A stretch of DNA of 5,347 bases from Bifidobacteriaceae bacterium (GCA_031278665.1 JAITKC010000374.1:1-5347); one strand, 5' to 3'; shown: positions 1 through 5,347, counted from the first letter of the stretch. The notes: generated by a model from the letters alone, not told the origin. A program made the numbers and translations.

Positions 1-1503
1 GCGCCCGATGTCGCCCGCGCCGCCCCGCCCGCGGCCCCCGCCGCGCTTGGCTCGGATCGGGCCGAGGCCGGTGAGACCGAGCGGGCGGTGGCCCTGCGAT
101 CCGCCCTCGAGGACTACGAGTTGGGGCCGGACGACCTGGCTCTATTGGATGGCGGGGCGGCAGAGAGCGGGGCGGGCCCGGTCCGCTCGGCCGGCGCCGT
201 CGCCATCGTCGGCCGGCCGAATGTCGGCAAGTCGACGCTGGTCAACCGGATTCTGGGGCGGCGCGCCGCCGTGGTGCAAGACCAGCCCGGGGTGACCCGT
301 GATCGCGTCTCCTACCCGGCCGAATGGGCGGGCGTGAACTTCGCCGTGGTCGACACCGGCGGCTGGGAGATCGACGCCGCCGGTTTGACGGCGCGGGTGG
401 CCGAACAGGCCGAACTGGCGGTCGGCTTGGCCGACGCGGCCGTGCTGGTGGTCGACGCCAACGTCGGGGTGACCGACACCGACGAGGCGCTGGTGCGGGT
501 TCTGCGGCGCGGCGGCAAACCGGTGGTGGTGGCGGCGAACAAAGCCGACGGCCCCCGCGCCGAATCCGACGCCGCGTCTTTGTGGTCCCTCGGCTTGGGC
601 GAGCCGCACCCGATTTCGGCTCTGCACGGCCGCGGGGTCGGGGATTTGCTCGATGCCGTGGTGGCGGCTTTGCGGTCGGCGCCCGGCGGCGGCGCCTTGG
701 CCGATCCGCCCGGTGTGCGCCGGGTGGCCTTGATCGGACGGCCCAACGTGGGCAAGTCGTCGCTGTTGAACAAATTGGCCAGGGCCGAGCGGGCGGTGGT
801 CGACCCGGTCGCCGGGACCACCCGCGACCCGGTCGACGAGTTGATCCGGCTGGACGGGCGCGACTGGCGCTTTGTCGACACCGCCGGAATCCGCCGCCGC
901 ATCCATCGCGTCCAAGGAGCCGACTTCTACGCCTCGCTGCGGACCGAGGCGGCGGTCGAACGGGCCGAGGTGGCGGTCGCCCTGATCGACTCCTCACAGG
1001 AGGTCGCCGAACAGGATGTTCGGATACTTCAGATGGCCTCGGACGCCGGGCGCGCCTTGGTGATCGCCTTCAACAAATGGGACCTGATGGACTCCGAACG
1101 CCGCTTCTACCTGGAGCGGTCAGTCGAACAAGACTTGGCGCCCTGGTCCTGGGCGCCAAGGGTCAATTTGTCGGCTTTGAGCGGCCGGCGGGTCGACCGG
1201 CTGACTCGCGCCCTGGACACGGCCCTTGGCGGCTGGGATCGGCGGATCGGGACCGGCCGGCTGAACTCCTTCCTGGGCCAGTTGGTGGCGGCCCATCCGC
1301 ACCCGGTGCGCTCCGGCAAACAGCCCCGGATTCTATTCGCCACCCAGGCGTCGGCCAGGCCGCCGCGATTCGTGGTCTTCGCCTCCGGTTTTCTGGACGC
1401 CCCCTATCGCCGCTTCCTGGAGCGCTCCCTGCGCGAATCCTTCGACTTCACCGGCACGCCGATCCAAATCTCCGTCCGAGTCCGCGAACGCCGCCGCCGT
1501 TAG
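1..1503 (+). CDS. der: Ribosome-assembly GTPase Der (EngA), 5' end outside or at window edge
   Basis: Der is an essential GTPase with two tandem G domains and a C-terminal KH-like domain that acts in maturation of the 50S ribosomal subunit. Counting from the GTG at 88 (471 residues), G domain 1 has the P-loop GRPNVGKST (42-50), T70 in GVTRD, DTGG (89-92), NKAD (151-154) and SAL (177-179). G domain 2 has GRPNVGKSS (217-225), GTTRD (243-247), DTAG (264-267), NKWD (329-332) and SAL (362-364). The KH-like domain fills roughly 375-471 and ends in a basic tail. All nucleotide-binding motifs are intact. The frame has no stop back to base 1, and the only start codon seen is GTG 88, without a convincing ribosome binding site. 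Codons 1-87 encode an Ala/Pro-rich stretch, so translation may begin upstream, or this may be the C-terminal part of a Cmk-Der fusion as known in some actinobacteria. The family call is certain; the start is open. Confidence 0.95.
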   Translation, partial: APDVARAAPPAAPAALGSDRAEAGETERAVALRSALEDYELGPDDLALLDGGAAESGAGPVRSAGAVAIVGRPNVGKSTLVNRILGRRAAVVQDQPGVTRDRVSYPAEWAGVNFAVVDTGGWEIDAAGLTARVAEQAELAVGLADAAVLVVDANVGVTDTDEALVRVLRRGGKPVVVAANKADGPRAESDAASLWSLGLGEPHPISALHGRGVGDLLDAVVAALRSAPGGGALADPPGVRRVALIGRPNVGKSSLLNKLARAERAVVDPVAGTTRDPVDELIRLDGRDWRFVDTAGIRRRIHRVQGADFYASLRTEAAVERAEVAVALIDSSQEVAEQDVRILQMASDAGRALVIAFNKWDLMDSERRFYLERSVEQDLAPWSWAPRVNLSALSGRRVDRLTRALDTALGGWDRRIGTGRLNSFLGQLVAAHPHPVRSGKQPRILFATQASARPPRFVVFASGFLDAPYRRFLERSLRESFDFTGTPIQISVRVRERRRR

Positions 1504-1520
1504 GCCCCGAGCCTCGGGCC
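1503..1520 (+). terminator. Possible hairpin at the end of der
   Basis: Bases 1506-1510 (CCCGA) pair with 1514-1518 (TCGGG) across a 3-nt loop. Two further pairs (1503-1504 with 1519-1520) form if C1505 is bulged. The hairpin overlaps the last base of the der stop codon and lies just before the putative promoter of the next gene. There is no T-run after it, so it could be a weak, U-tract-less terminator or a chance fold in GC-rich DNA. Confidence 0.25.
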
Positions 1521-1532
1521 TGTGGCGTCGGG

Positions 1533-1538
1533 TAGGGT
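1533..1538 (+). promoter_or_regulatory. -10 element TAGGGT giving a leaderless start
   Basis: TAGGGT fits the actinobacterial TAnnnT -10 consensus. It is followed after exactly 6 nt (GTGGCC) by the GTG at 1545, which is where transcription would be expected to begin. That is the standard geometry for a leaderless mRNA. No recognisable -35 hexamer is present. This element is the main reason for choosing 1545 over the in-frame GTG at 1539, which abuts the hexamer. Confidence 0.55.
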
Positions 1539-1544
1539 GTGGCC

Positions 1545-2063
1545 GTGGTCGAATGGATTCTGGCGCAGCCGTTCGCGCTGGCGTGCGGGTTCTTGACGGC
1601 GGTCGCCTGCGTCCGCTCGCAATGCACCTACTGGCTAGGGCGGGCGGTGCGCGCCGGCGTCTTGCGCGCCGCCTGGGCCAGGCGTCTGACCAGCGACGGA
1701 GCCGCCAAGGCCCGGGACAAACTGGAACGTTGGGGTTGGCCGGCAATCCCGGTCTCGTTCTTGACGGTCGGCTTCCAGACCGCCGTGAACCTTTCGGCCG
1801 GGCTGATCGGCTGGCGCTGGTGGCGCTACACCCTGGCGGCCGTGCCGGGTTGGATCATGTGGGGCAGCGTCTACGCCGCCGGCGGACTGGCGGTCTTCGC
1901 CGCCTTCGCGTCGGTCGCCCAGCGCTCGCCGGTGCTGGCGGCCGCGATTGTCCAGACGCTGGTGGTAATCGTTTTGACGGCTGTCGCCTGGGGCCGCTAC
2001 CGGGCGACTCGCCGCGGCCAGGCCAGCGGCGCCCCGCCGCTGCGGGCGGATTCGGCCGTCTGA
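1545..2063 (+). CDS. Small DedA/VTT-like integral membrane protein
   Basis: This 172-residue protein has about four hydrophobic segments (roughly 5-22, 64-89, 94-122 and 129-149) and a short polar, basic C-terminal tail. Between the first two segments it has the DedA-like pattern R..YWLGR (24-33) followed by a basic amphipathic stretch. It then has a G..W-containing membrane hairpin (G76, G86, G102, W106) resembling the C-terminal half of the VTT fold. DedA proteins are bacterial inner-membrane proteins linked to lipid-carrier translocation and envelope homeostasis. This one is shorter than typical members (about 200 residues or more). It also lacks the Arg-containing re-entrant motif usually written GRF.P..R; the equivalent stretch here reads SFLTVGFQTAVN. 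It may be a degenerate or specialised paralogue. The GTG at 1545 is preferred because of the -10 element; GTG 1539 would add two residues. It starts 41 nt after der. Confidence 0.75.
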   Translation: MVEWILAQPFALACGFLTAVACVRSQCTYWLGRAVRAGVLRAAWARRLTSDGAAKARDKLERWGWPAIPVSFLTVGFQTAVNLSAGLIGWRWWRYTLAAVPGWIMWGSVYAAGGLAVFAAFASVAQRSPVLAAAIVQTLVVIVLTAVAWGRYRATRRGQASGAPPLRADSAV

Positions 2064-2093
2064 GCCCAGGCCAGCCAACCAAAACCGGCCGTC

Positions 2094-2114
2094 CCGGCGC
2101 CCCTCCCGCGCCGG
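2094..2114. terminator. 7-bp GC hairpin between converging reading frames
   Basis: CCGGCGC (2094-2100) pairs perfectly with GCGCCGG (2108-2114) around a 7-nt loop. It lies 30 nt after the stop of the membrane-protein gene and 22 nt beyond the stop of the minus-strand remnant, the position expected for a shared terminator. On the minus strand it is followed about nine bases later by a TTTT run (complement of 2083-2086). On the plus strand no T-run follows. A second smaller hairpin (CGCCC 2121-2125 with GGGCG 2130-2134) is next to it. Confidence 0.5.
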
Positions 2115-2136
2115 ATCGGCCGCCCTCGCGGGCGCG

Positions 2137-2346
2137 TCATCGGGCGGCGGACCGCCTGCCCCAGACGAACGCGAGGACATAGCCGCCCGCCAACACCGCC
2201 GGCAAAGTCAAACTGGCGGCCACGTTACCGTCCGCGTCGGCCACCCAATCCGCCAACACCGTCCCCGCCGGGCGCAACACCACCCGCACCGGCGTCGGCG
2301 GCGTCCGCGACCGGCGCGTTCCCCCGAAACAAAACCCCGTCCAGGT
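2137..2346 (-). pseudogene. Remnant of a surface-protein C-terminus (5' truncated)
   Basis: The minus-strand frame is open for 69 codons between TAG (2347-2349) and TGA (2137-2139). From residue 19 it reads PVRVVLRPAGTVLADWVADA and then DGNVAASLTLPAVLAGGYVL, ending in a short hydrophobic stretch and the tail GRRSAAR. This matches the beta-sandwich pattern seen near the C-terminus of actinobacterial wall-anchored proteins (V.V.L.S, then ADADG..., then a 'TLP..L..G.Y.L' ending), followed by a membrane segment and basic tail. The first 18 residues do not fit that pattern because they are an out-of-frame reading of the inverted HAD copy at 2291-2347. There is no start upstream of a GTG at 2287-2289. 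The stretch is C-rich on the plus strand, unlike the G-rich genes around it, which supports minus-strand coding. I infer a gene that lost its 5' part; a free-standing 50-residue protein from GTG 2289 is the alternative. The family assignment rests on pattern recognition only. Confidence 0.42.
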
Positions 2347-2347
2347 C
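2291..2347 (-). repeat. Inverted 57-nt copy of HAD motif I region
   Basis: Read on the minus strand, this segment matches 3204-3260 of the HAD phosphatase gene at 53 of 57 positions, including perfect runs of 26 and 21 nt. In the corresponding frame it encodes DLDGVLFRGNAPVADAADA, against DLDGVLFRGNRPVADAADA in the gene. The four differences alter three codons, two of them synonymously (TTG/CTG, GAT/GAC). Similarity stops abruptly at both ends, and the frame has no start and soon hits a stop (TAA), so it is a fragment and not a gene. Confidence 0.9.
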
Positions 2348-2391
2348 TACGCCGCCGATGGGGTGGAGTTGGCGGGGCGCGAGAGCTGGGA

Positions 2392-2422
2392 CCGATCCGA
2401 TCTGGCTGGTGGGAGGGATCGG
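2392..2422. promoter_or_regulatory. 7-bp dyad upstream of the TPR-gene promoter
   Basis: CCGATCC (2392-2398) and GGATCGG (2416-2422) form a perfect inverted repeat with a 17-nt spacer. The right arm ends 13 nt before the putative -10 element at 2436, so it overlaps the expected -35 zone. That position would suit an operator, but 7-bp arms can arise by chance in DNA this GC-rich. Confidence 0.22.
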
Positions 2423-2435
2423 CGGGCGGACGCCG

Positions 2436-2441
2436 TAGGAT
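2436..2441 (+). promoter_or_regulatory. -10 element TAGGAT for the TPR-HAD operon
   Basis: TAGGAT fits the actinobacterial TAnnnT consensus and lies 10 nt before the ATG at 2452. Transcription would start around 2447-2449, leaving a leader of only a few bases. A GGAG at 2443-2446 is well spaced (5 nt) from the ATG as a Shine-Dalgarno sequence, but it would fall outside such a transcript. It could therefore be used only on read-through mRNA from upstream. No clear -35 hexamer is present. Confidence 0.5.
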
Positions 2442-2451
2442 TGGAGCCGCT

Positions 2452-3141
2452 ATGCGACAGGATCGAGATGAACTAAGGGCCCGCAACCAGGCGCGCGAGA
2501 GCCAACGGGCCAGGCCGCGCAACCGGCTCGACGAGTCCGACCGGCCGCCGCTACCCGATCACATAACCTCCGCGGACCTGCCGGGATGGATCAAAGGCCA
2601 GCTCAGAGGGCTCGGCGAACAGAACGGCGAGTTGGTCGGACGGCATTTGGCAATGGTGTTGGAATACCTCGAAGACGTGCCGGAACTGGCTTACAAACAC
2701 GCCCGGGTCGCCGCGGACCGAGCCGGCCGGGTCGCCGTCGCCCGCGAATACGCCGGTCTGACCAGCTACTACACACAGCGTTACGCGGAGGCCGTGCGCG
2801 AATTGCGAACCTACCAGCGCCTGTCGGGGGACAAACACCACACGGCGATACTCGCCGACGCGCTGCGCGGCATCGGGAAACCGGCTGACGCGGTCGAACT
2901 CGCGGACAGCACGCCGAGGGTGGCGCTGGACCCGGACGAGGCTTTTGAGCTGGCGATTGTGGCGGCCGGGGCGCGGGCCGACCTGGGACAGTTCGGCGCC
3001 GCCCGGGCCGGACTGGACCGGTTGCGCCGGGGCGACCTCGACTCGGAGCAGCGGGCGCGGGCCGACCAGGCGTTTGAGCGGATCGAGGCTCTGGCGGCCG
3101 GCGCCGACCCGGCCAGCCAAGAGTTCGTGGAGCCCGAATGA
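2452..3141 (+). CDS. TPR-like helical-repeat protein, Rv1691 type
   Basis: This 229-residue protein has no signal peptide or membrane segment and is probably cytoplasmic. Residues 1-35 are a strongly basic, polar, probably disordered leader (many Arg, few hydrophobics). The rest is helical: an entry motif LPGWIKGQLRGL (43-54) is followed by TPR-like helix pairs around 61-120, with A..YKHAR and Y...RY.EA.REL patterns, and by further weaker repeats to about 215. The arrangement resembles the actinobacterial family of M. tuberculosis Rv1691, which is also encoded directly upstream of the Rv1692 phosphatase. No catalytic residues are evident, so a scaffold or partner-binding role is inferred. Its stop overlaps the next start (ATGA, 3138-3141), indicating translational coupling. 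The ATG at 2452 is supported by GGAG five bases upstream and by the nearby -10 element. The biological function is not known to me. Confidence 0.85.
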   Translation: MRQDRDELRARNQARESQRARPRNRLDESDRPPLPDHITSADLPGWIKGQLRGLGEQNGELVGRHLAMVLEYLEDVPELAYKHARVAADRAGRVAVAREYAGLTSYYTQRYAEAVRELRTYQRLSGDKHHTAILADALRGIGKPADAVELADSTPRVALDPDEAFELAIVAAGARADLGQFGAARAGLDRLRRGDLDSEQRARADQAFERIEALAAGADPASQEFVEPE

Positions 3142-4163
3142 CGGCTCGCTACCTGGTCGACGTGCCGGGGCCGTTGCGACGGCATTTCGACGTCGCGTTG
3201 ACGGACTTGGACGGGGTTTTGTTTCGGGGGAACAGGCCGGTCGCGGACGCCGCCGATGCCGTCGCGGAGGCTCGCCGGGACGGGCTGAGGTTTGTTTTCA
3301 TCACCAACAACGCCTCGCGGCCGCCCCAAGTGGCGGCCGCCAAACTCGGCTCGGTCCGCATCCCGGCCGAACGCGAGGACATCGTCACCGCCGCCGAGGC
3401 GGGAGTGCGGTTGATGGCGCGTGACGTCAAACCCGGATCGCGGGTGCTGGTGGTGGGCGGCAACGGGTTGACCGAGGCCGTCGCCAAGGCCGGATTCAAA
3501 CTGGCCACGGCCGCTTTGGAGCGGCCGGCGGCGGTGATCCAGGGCTGGAGCCCGACTTTGGCTTGGCGCGATCTCGAGGAGGCTTGTTACGCGATTGAGG
3601 CGGGAGCGGCCTATTACGCCACCAACTTGGACAAGAGCATCCCGACCGAGTTCGGCTTTGCGCCCGGCAACGGCGCGCTGGTGCAGGCCGTGGTCGTGAC
3701 CACCGGGGTGCGGCCGAAGGCGTCCGGCAAACCCGACCCCTTGATTTTTCGGTTGGCGGCGGAGCGCGGCCAAGCGGTCAATCCGCTGGTGATCGGGGAT
3801 CGGCTGGACACCGACGTGGCCGGGGCCAATAACGCGGGTTACGCCGGCCTGCTGGTGTTGACCGGCGTCGCCACCGCCGCCGACGCCTTTGTCGCCCGCC
3901 CGGCTGAGCGCCCCGGGCTGATCGCGCGGGACCTGAAGGCCTTGGCCGAGCCGCACCGGGCGCCGGTGCGCCGAGGCGACCGCTGGGATTGCGGGCGCGC
4001 CCGGGCTTGGGTGGACGGCAACCGTTTGGTGGTCGAAGACCCCGACGCCGGCCCCGCCGGGCCGACCAACGAGGTCGTCCGGGCGGCCGCGGCGGCCGCC
4101 TGGGCGGCCGCCGACCAAGGGGTGATCATCGAGCGCGACTCGATCCCGCCCCAATTCTCCTGA
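3138..4163 (+). CDS. HAD-family phosphatase, Rv1692-type (probable glycerol-3-phosphate phosphatase)
   Basis: This 341-residue protein belongs to the NagD/p-nitrophenylphosphatase branch of the HAD superfamily. Motif I is DLDGVL (23-28), with D23 as predicted nucleophile and D25 as general acid/base. Motif II is TNNAS (56-60), motif III Lys is K198 in GKPDP, and motif IV is GDRLDTD (220-226), with D221 and D226 as Mg ligands. The cap domain lies between motifs II and III. All catalytic residues are present, so it should be active. Mycobacterial Rv1692 hydrolyses glycerol 3-phosphate during glycerolipid recycling, and the paired upstream TPR gene strengthens the orthology inference. The true substrate is not proven by sequence. 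About 75 C-terminal residues (267-341) extend beyond the HAD fold and carry an Ala-rich helix; as I recall, the mycobacterial enzyme has a GNAT-like tail there. The ATG overlaps the preceding stop by four bases. Codons 23-41 recur inverted upstream of the operon. Confidence 0.88.
   Translation: MTARYLVDVPGPLRRHFDVALTDLDGVLFRGNRPVADAADAVAEARRDGLRFVFITNNASRPPQVAAAKLGSVRIPAEREDIVTAAEAGVRLMARDVKPGSRVLVVGGNGLTEAVAKAGFKLATAALERPAAVIQGWSPTLAWRDLEEACYAIEAGAAYYATNLDKSIPTEFGFAPGNGALVQAVVVTTGVRPKASGKPDPLIFRLAAERGQAVNPLVIGDRLDTDVAGANNAGYAGLLVLTGVATAADAFVARPAERPGLIARDLKALAEPHRAPVRRGDRWDCGRARAWVDGNRLVVEDPDAGPAGPTNEVVRAAAAAAWAAADQGVIIERDSIPPQFS
3204..3260 (+). repeat. Partner copy of the 57-nt inverted repeat, inside the HAD gene
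   Basis: This is codons 23-41 of the HAD phosphatase, including catalytic motif I. It matches the minus strand of 2291-2347 at 53 of 57 positions. Because it sits in a functional, conserved motif of an intact gene, this is taken as the parental copy. The two arms are separated by 856 bp containing the whole TPR gene. Confidence 0.9.
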
Positions 4164-4200
4164 CCGCGGCGTTGGGCGCGTCCGGGCTGGGCGGGCGCGG

Positions 4201-4238
4201 CCGGACCGGTTGGGCCGGACCGGTTGGGCCGGGCTGGG
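4201..4238 (+). repeat. 14-bp tandem repeat, two exact copies plus a degenerate third
   Basis: CCGGACCGGTTGGG occurs at 4201-4214 and again at 4215-4228, followed by a shortened copy CCGGGCTGGG (4229-4238). Each full unit contains the palindrome ACCGGT within a larger imperfect dyad (GGCC...GGCC). The repeat lies in the 108-bp gap between the HAD gene and the acetyltransferase gene and ends 33 nt before the latter's start. It may be a protein-binding site, part of a transcript end, or replication slippage. No T-run follows. Confidence 0.8.
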
Positions 4239-4271
4239 CGGACGAGGCTGGGGGCGTGAAAGACTGCTGCG

Positions 4272-5347
4272 GTGAGTTTCTTATCTGAGGCGGCGCGCGG
4301 CATCGTCCCGGCCGAAGTTGTGCGGCTGGGGCCGGGGCGGGCGGCCGAGATCCTCGAACTCGACTCTTTGGTCTGGGCCATGCGCTTGTCCGGCGAACAC
4401 AGGCGATTGGCGATCGAGTCGCTCGACTTCTCCTGGGCGATCGGCGTCGAGGAGCCCGGCCCGGCCGGGGCGGAGTTGGCCGCCGTGGCCTCGGCCCTGG
4501 GCTTCGACCTGCCGGTGCCCGGCGGCCGGGTCCGAATGGCCGGCCTGACCTGGGTGGGAGTGCGGCCAGACCGGCGCGGGCGGGGCTATTTGCGGGCGCT
4601 GCTGGCCCGGCATTTCGCCGATTGCCGCGAACGCGAGGTGCCCGTGTCAATGCTTTACGCCTCGCAAATGGCGATTTACGGGCGGTTCGGCTACGGGGTC
4701 GGGTCGGTCGGGGTGCGGCTGAGGCTGCCGCAAGGGGCGCGGCTGCGGGCGCTGGCGGAGGCGGCGCCCAAGGTCGAGGTTCGTTTTGAAACCGCCAGTT
4801 TCGACGCCCACGACGACCTGATCGAGGAGGTCGACCGCCAGGCCGGACACGACCCGGCGGCCCGGCCCGGATGGACGGGGGCGGTCACCGGCGGCGCCCG
4901 GCGCCAAATGTTCGTCGACGAGTCGCCAGTCGATCCGGCGCTCGAGCCCTGGCGAATCTTCGTCGCCACCCGGGCCGGCCGCCCGACCGGCTACGCGCTG
5001 GTGCGCCGCGACGCCAAGTGGGAGGCGGACCTGCCCGGCGCCACGGCCACGGTCCGGTGTTTCCAGGCCTTGGACGCCGCCAGCGGGCAAGCGCTGTGGC
5101 GCGAATTGGTTCAACTGCCCCTGGTCACCGCCATCGTCACGCCGCCGCTGGCGCTCGACGACCCGCTGCTCAGCTGGCTGGAGGATTGGCGGTCCGCCCG
5201 CCCGGCGCTGATCGACCGCGAGCACGTCCGGCTGGTCGACCTGCCGGCGGCGCTGCGCCGGCGGCGCTACGCCGCGCCAGTCGATTTGCGCCTGGCGGTG
5301 ACCGATTCGCTGCTCCAGGAGAACAGCGCCGTCTGGCGCCTGGAGGG
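4272..5347 (+). CDS. Eis-type GNAT N-acetyltransferase, 3' end beyond window
   Basis: The frame is open for 358 codons from GTG 4272 to the window end. The N-terminal GNAT domain has the acetyl-CoA binding strand and loop V.VRPDRRGRGYLRALL (95-111), then LYASQMAIYGRFGYG (128-142), a signature of the Eis family. In Eis the Tyr of IYGRFGYG is proposed as the general acid, which corresponds to Y136 here. Later parts also fit Eis-like proteins: a second degenerate GNAT region (about 180-320) with LWREL and DDPLLSWLEDWR, then VRLVDLPAALRRRRY leading into the final SCP2-like domain. Mycobacterial Eis acetylates lysines and multiple amines of aminoglycosides, but most relatives have unknown substrates, so neither drug resistance nor any substrate is implied here. 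Members are about 400 residues, so roughly 40-50 codons are missing. GTG 4272 is the first start after an in-frame TGA (4257-4259); no good ribosome binding site or -10 element is visible. Confidence 0.88.
   Translation, partial: MSFLSEAARGIVPAEVVRLGPGRAAEILELDSLVWAMRLSGEHRRLAIESLDFSWAIGVEEPGPAGAELAAVASALGFDLPVPGGRVRMAGLTWVGVRPDRRGRGYLRALLARHFADCREREVPVSMLYASQMAIYGRFGYGVGSVGVRLRLPQGARLRALAEAAPKVEVRFETASFDAHDDLIEEVDRQAGHDPAARPGWTGAVTGGARRQMFVDESPVDPALEPWRIFVATRAGRPTGYALVRRDAKWEADLPGATATVRCFQALDAASGQALWRELVQLPLVTAIVTPPLALDDPLLSWLEDWRSARPALIDREHVRLVDLPAALRRRRYAAPVDLRLAVTDSLLQENSAVWRLE

Noticed and set aside
142..997. Several long minus-strand and alternate-frame open frames over der
   Set aside because: Der motifs are all intact in the plus frame; the others are low-complexity Arg/Pro/Gly shadows.
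2291..2347. Interpreting the HAD-like fragment as a real small gene
   Set aside because: It has no start codon, covers only motif I, has no preceding hydrophobic strand or motif II, and meets a stop soon after.
2183..2476. A plus-strand open frame through the gap reading into the TPR gene start
   Set aside because: It lacks an ATG and a supported start, overlaps the promoter and first codons of the TPR gene, and part of it is simply the antisense of the inverted HAD copy. The minus-strand reading gives a recognisable domain pattern instead.
4082..4113. Repeated GCGGCCGC octamers as a regulatory repeat
   Set aside because: They lie inside the HAD coding frame and are explained by Ala codons in a GC-rich genome.
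2811..4154. A 447-codon open frame on the minus strand over the HAD gene
   Set aside because: It lies antisense to a gene with complete HAD motifs, shows no domain pattern, and is rich in Arg, Gly, His and Pro as expected for an antisense frame in GC-rich DNA.
4201..4238. CRISPR array or attachment site
   Set aside because: The units are directly adjacent 14-mers without spacers, and no integrase or cas gene is present.

Overview
The window is very GC-rich throughout, with G/C-biased third codon positions, GTG starts and TAnnnT-type -10 elements at or next to start codons. Together with gene families typical of actinobacteria (an Rv1691/Rv1692-like gene pair, an Eis-type acetyltransferase and an actinobacterial-style Der), this points to a high-GC actinomycete. 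I cannot name the genus.

Layout. (1) Positions 1-1503, + strand: the double-GTPase ribosome-assembly factor Der, whose reading frame is already open at the window edge, so its N-terminus may lie upstream or be joined to another domain. (2) 1545-2063, +: a small, divergent DedA/VTT-like membrane protein with its own apparently leaderless promoter. (3) 2064-2451: a 388-bp gap with no intact gene. It holds a strong hairpin between converging reading frames, a minus-strand remnant that looks like the C-terminus of a cell-surface protein, a 57-nt inverted copy of the catalytic-motif region of the downstream HAD gene, and a promoter for the next gene. (4) 2452-3141 and 3138-4163, +: a two-gene operon with an ATGA overlap, encoding a TPR-like protein and a HAD phosphatase related to mycobacterial Rv1692 (glycerol-3-phosphate phosphatase). 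(5) 4164-4271: a short gap with a 14-bp tandem repeat. (6) 4272 to the window end, +: an Eis-type GNAT acetyltransferase, incomplete at the 3' side.

The intact genes are housekeeping or accessory-metabolic, and I see no defence or mobile system. The main unexplained structure is the 2064-2451 gap. A 57-nt segment there (2291-2347, read on the minus strand) matches codons 23-41 of the HAD gene (3204-3260) at 53 of 57 positions in inverted orientation, keeps its reading frame, and stops abruptly where the surface-protein-like remnant begins. The two copies flank the TPR gene. This looks like a rearrangement scar, but an assembly artefact has to be excluded.
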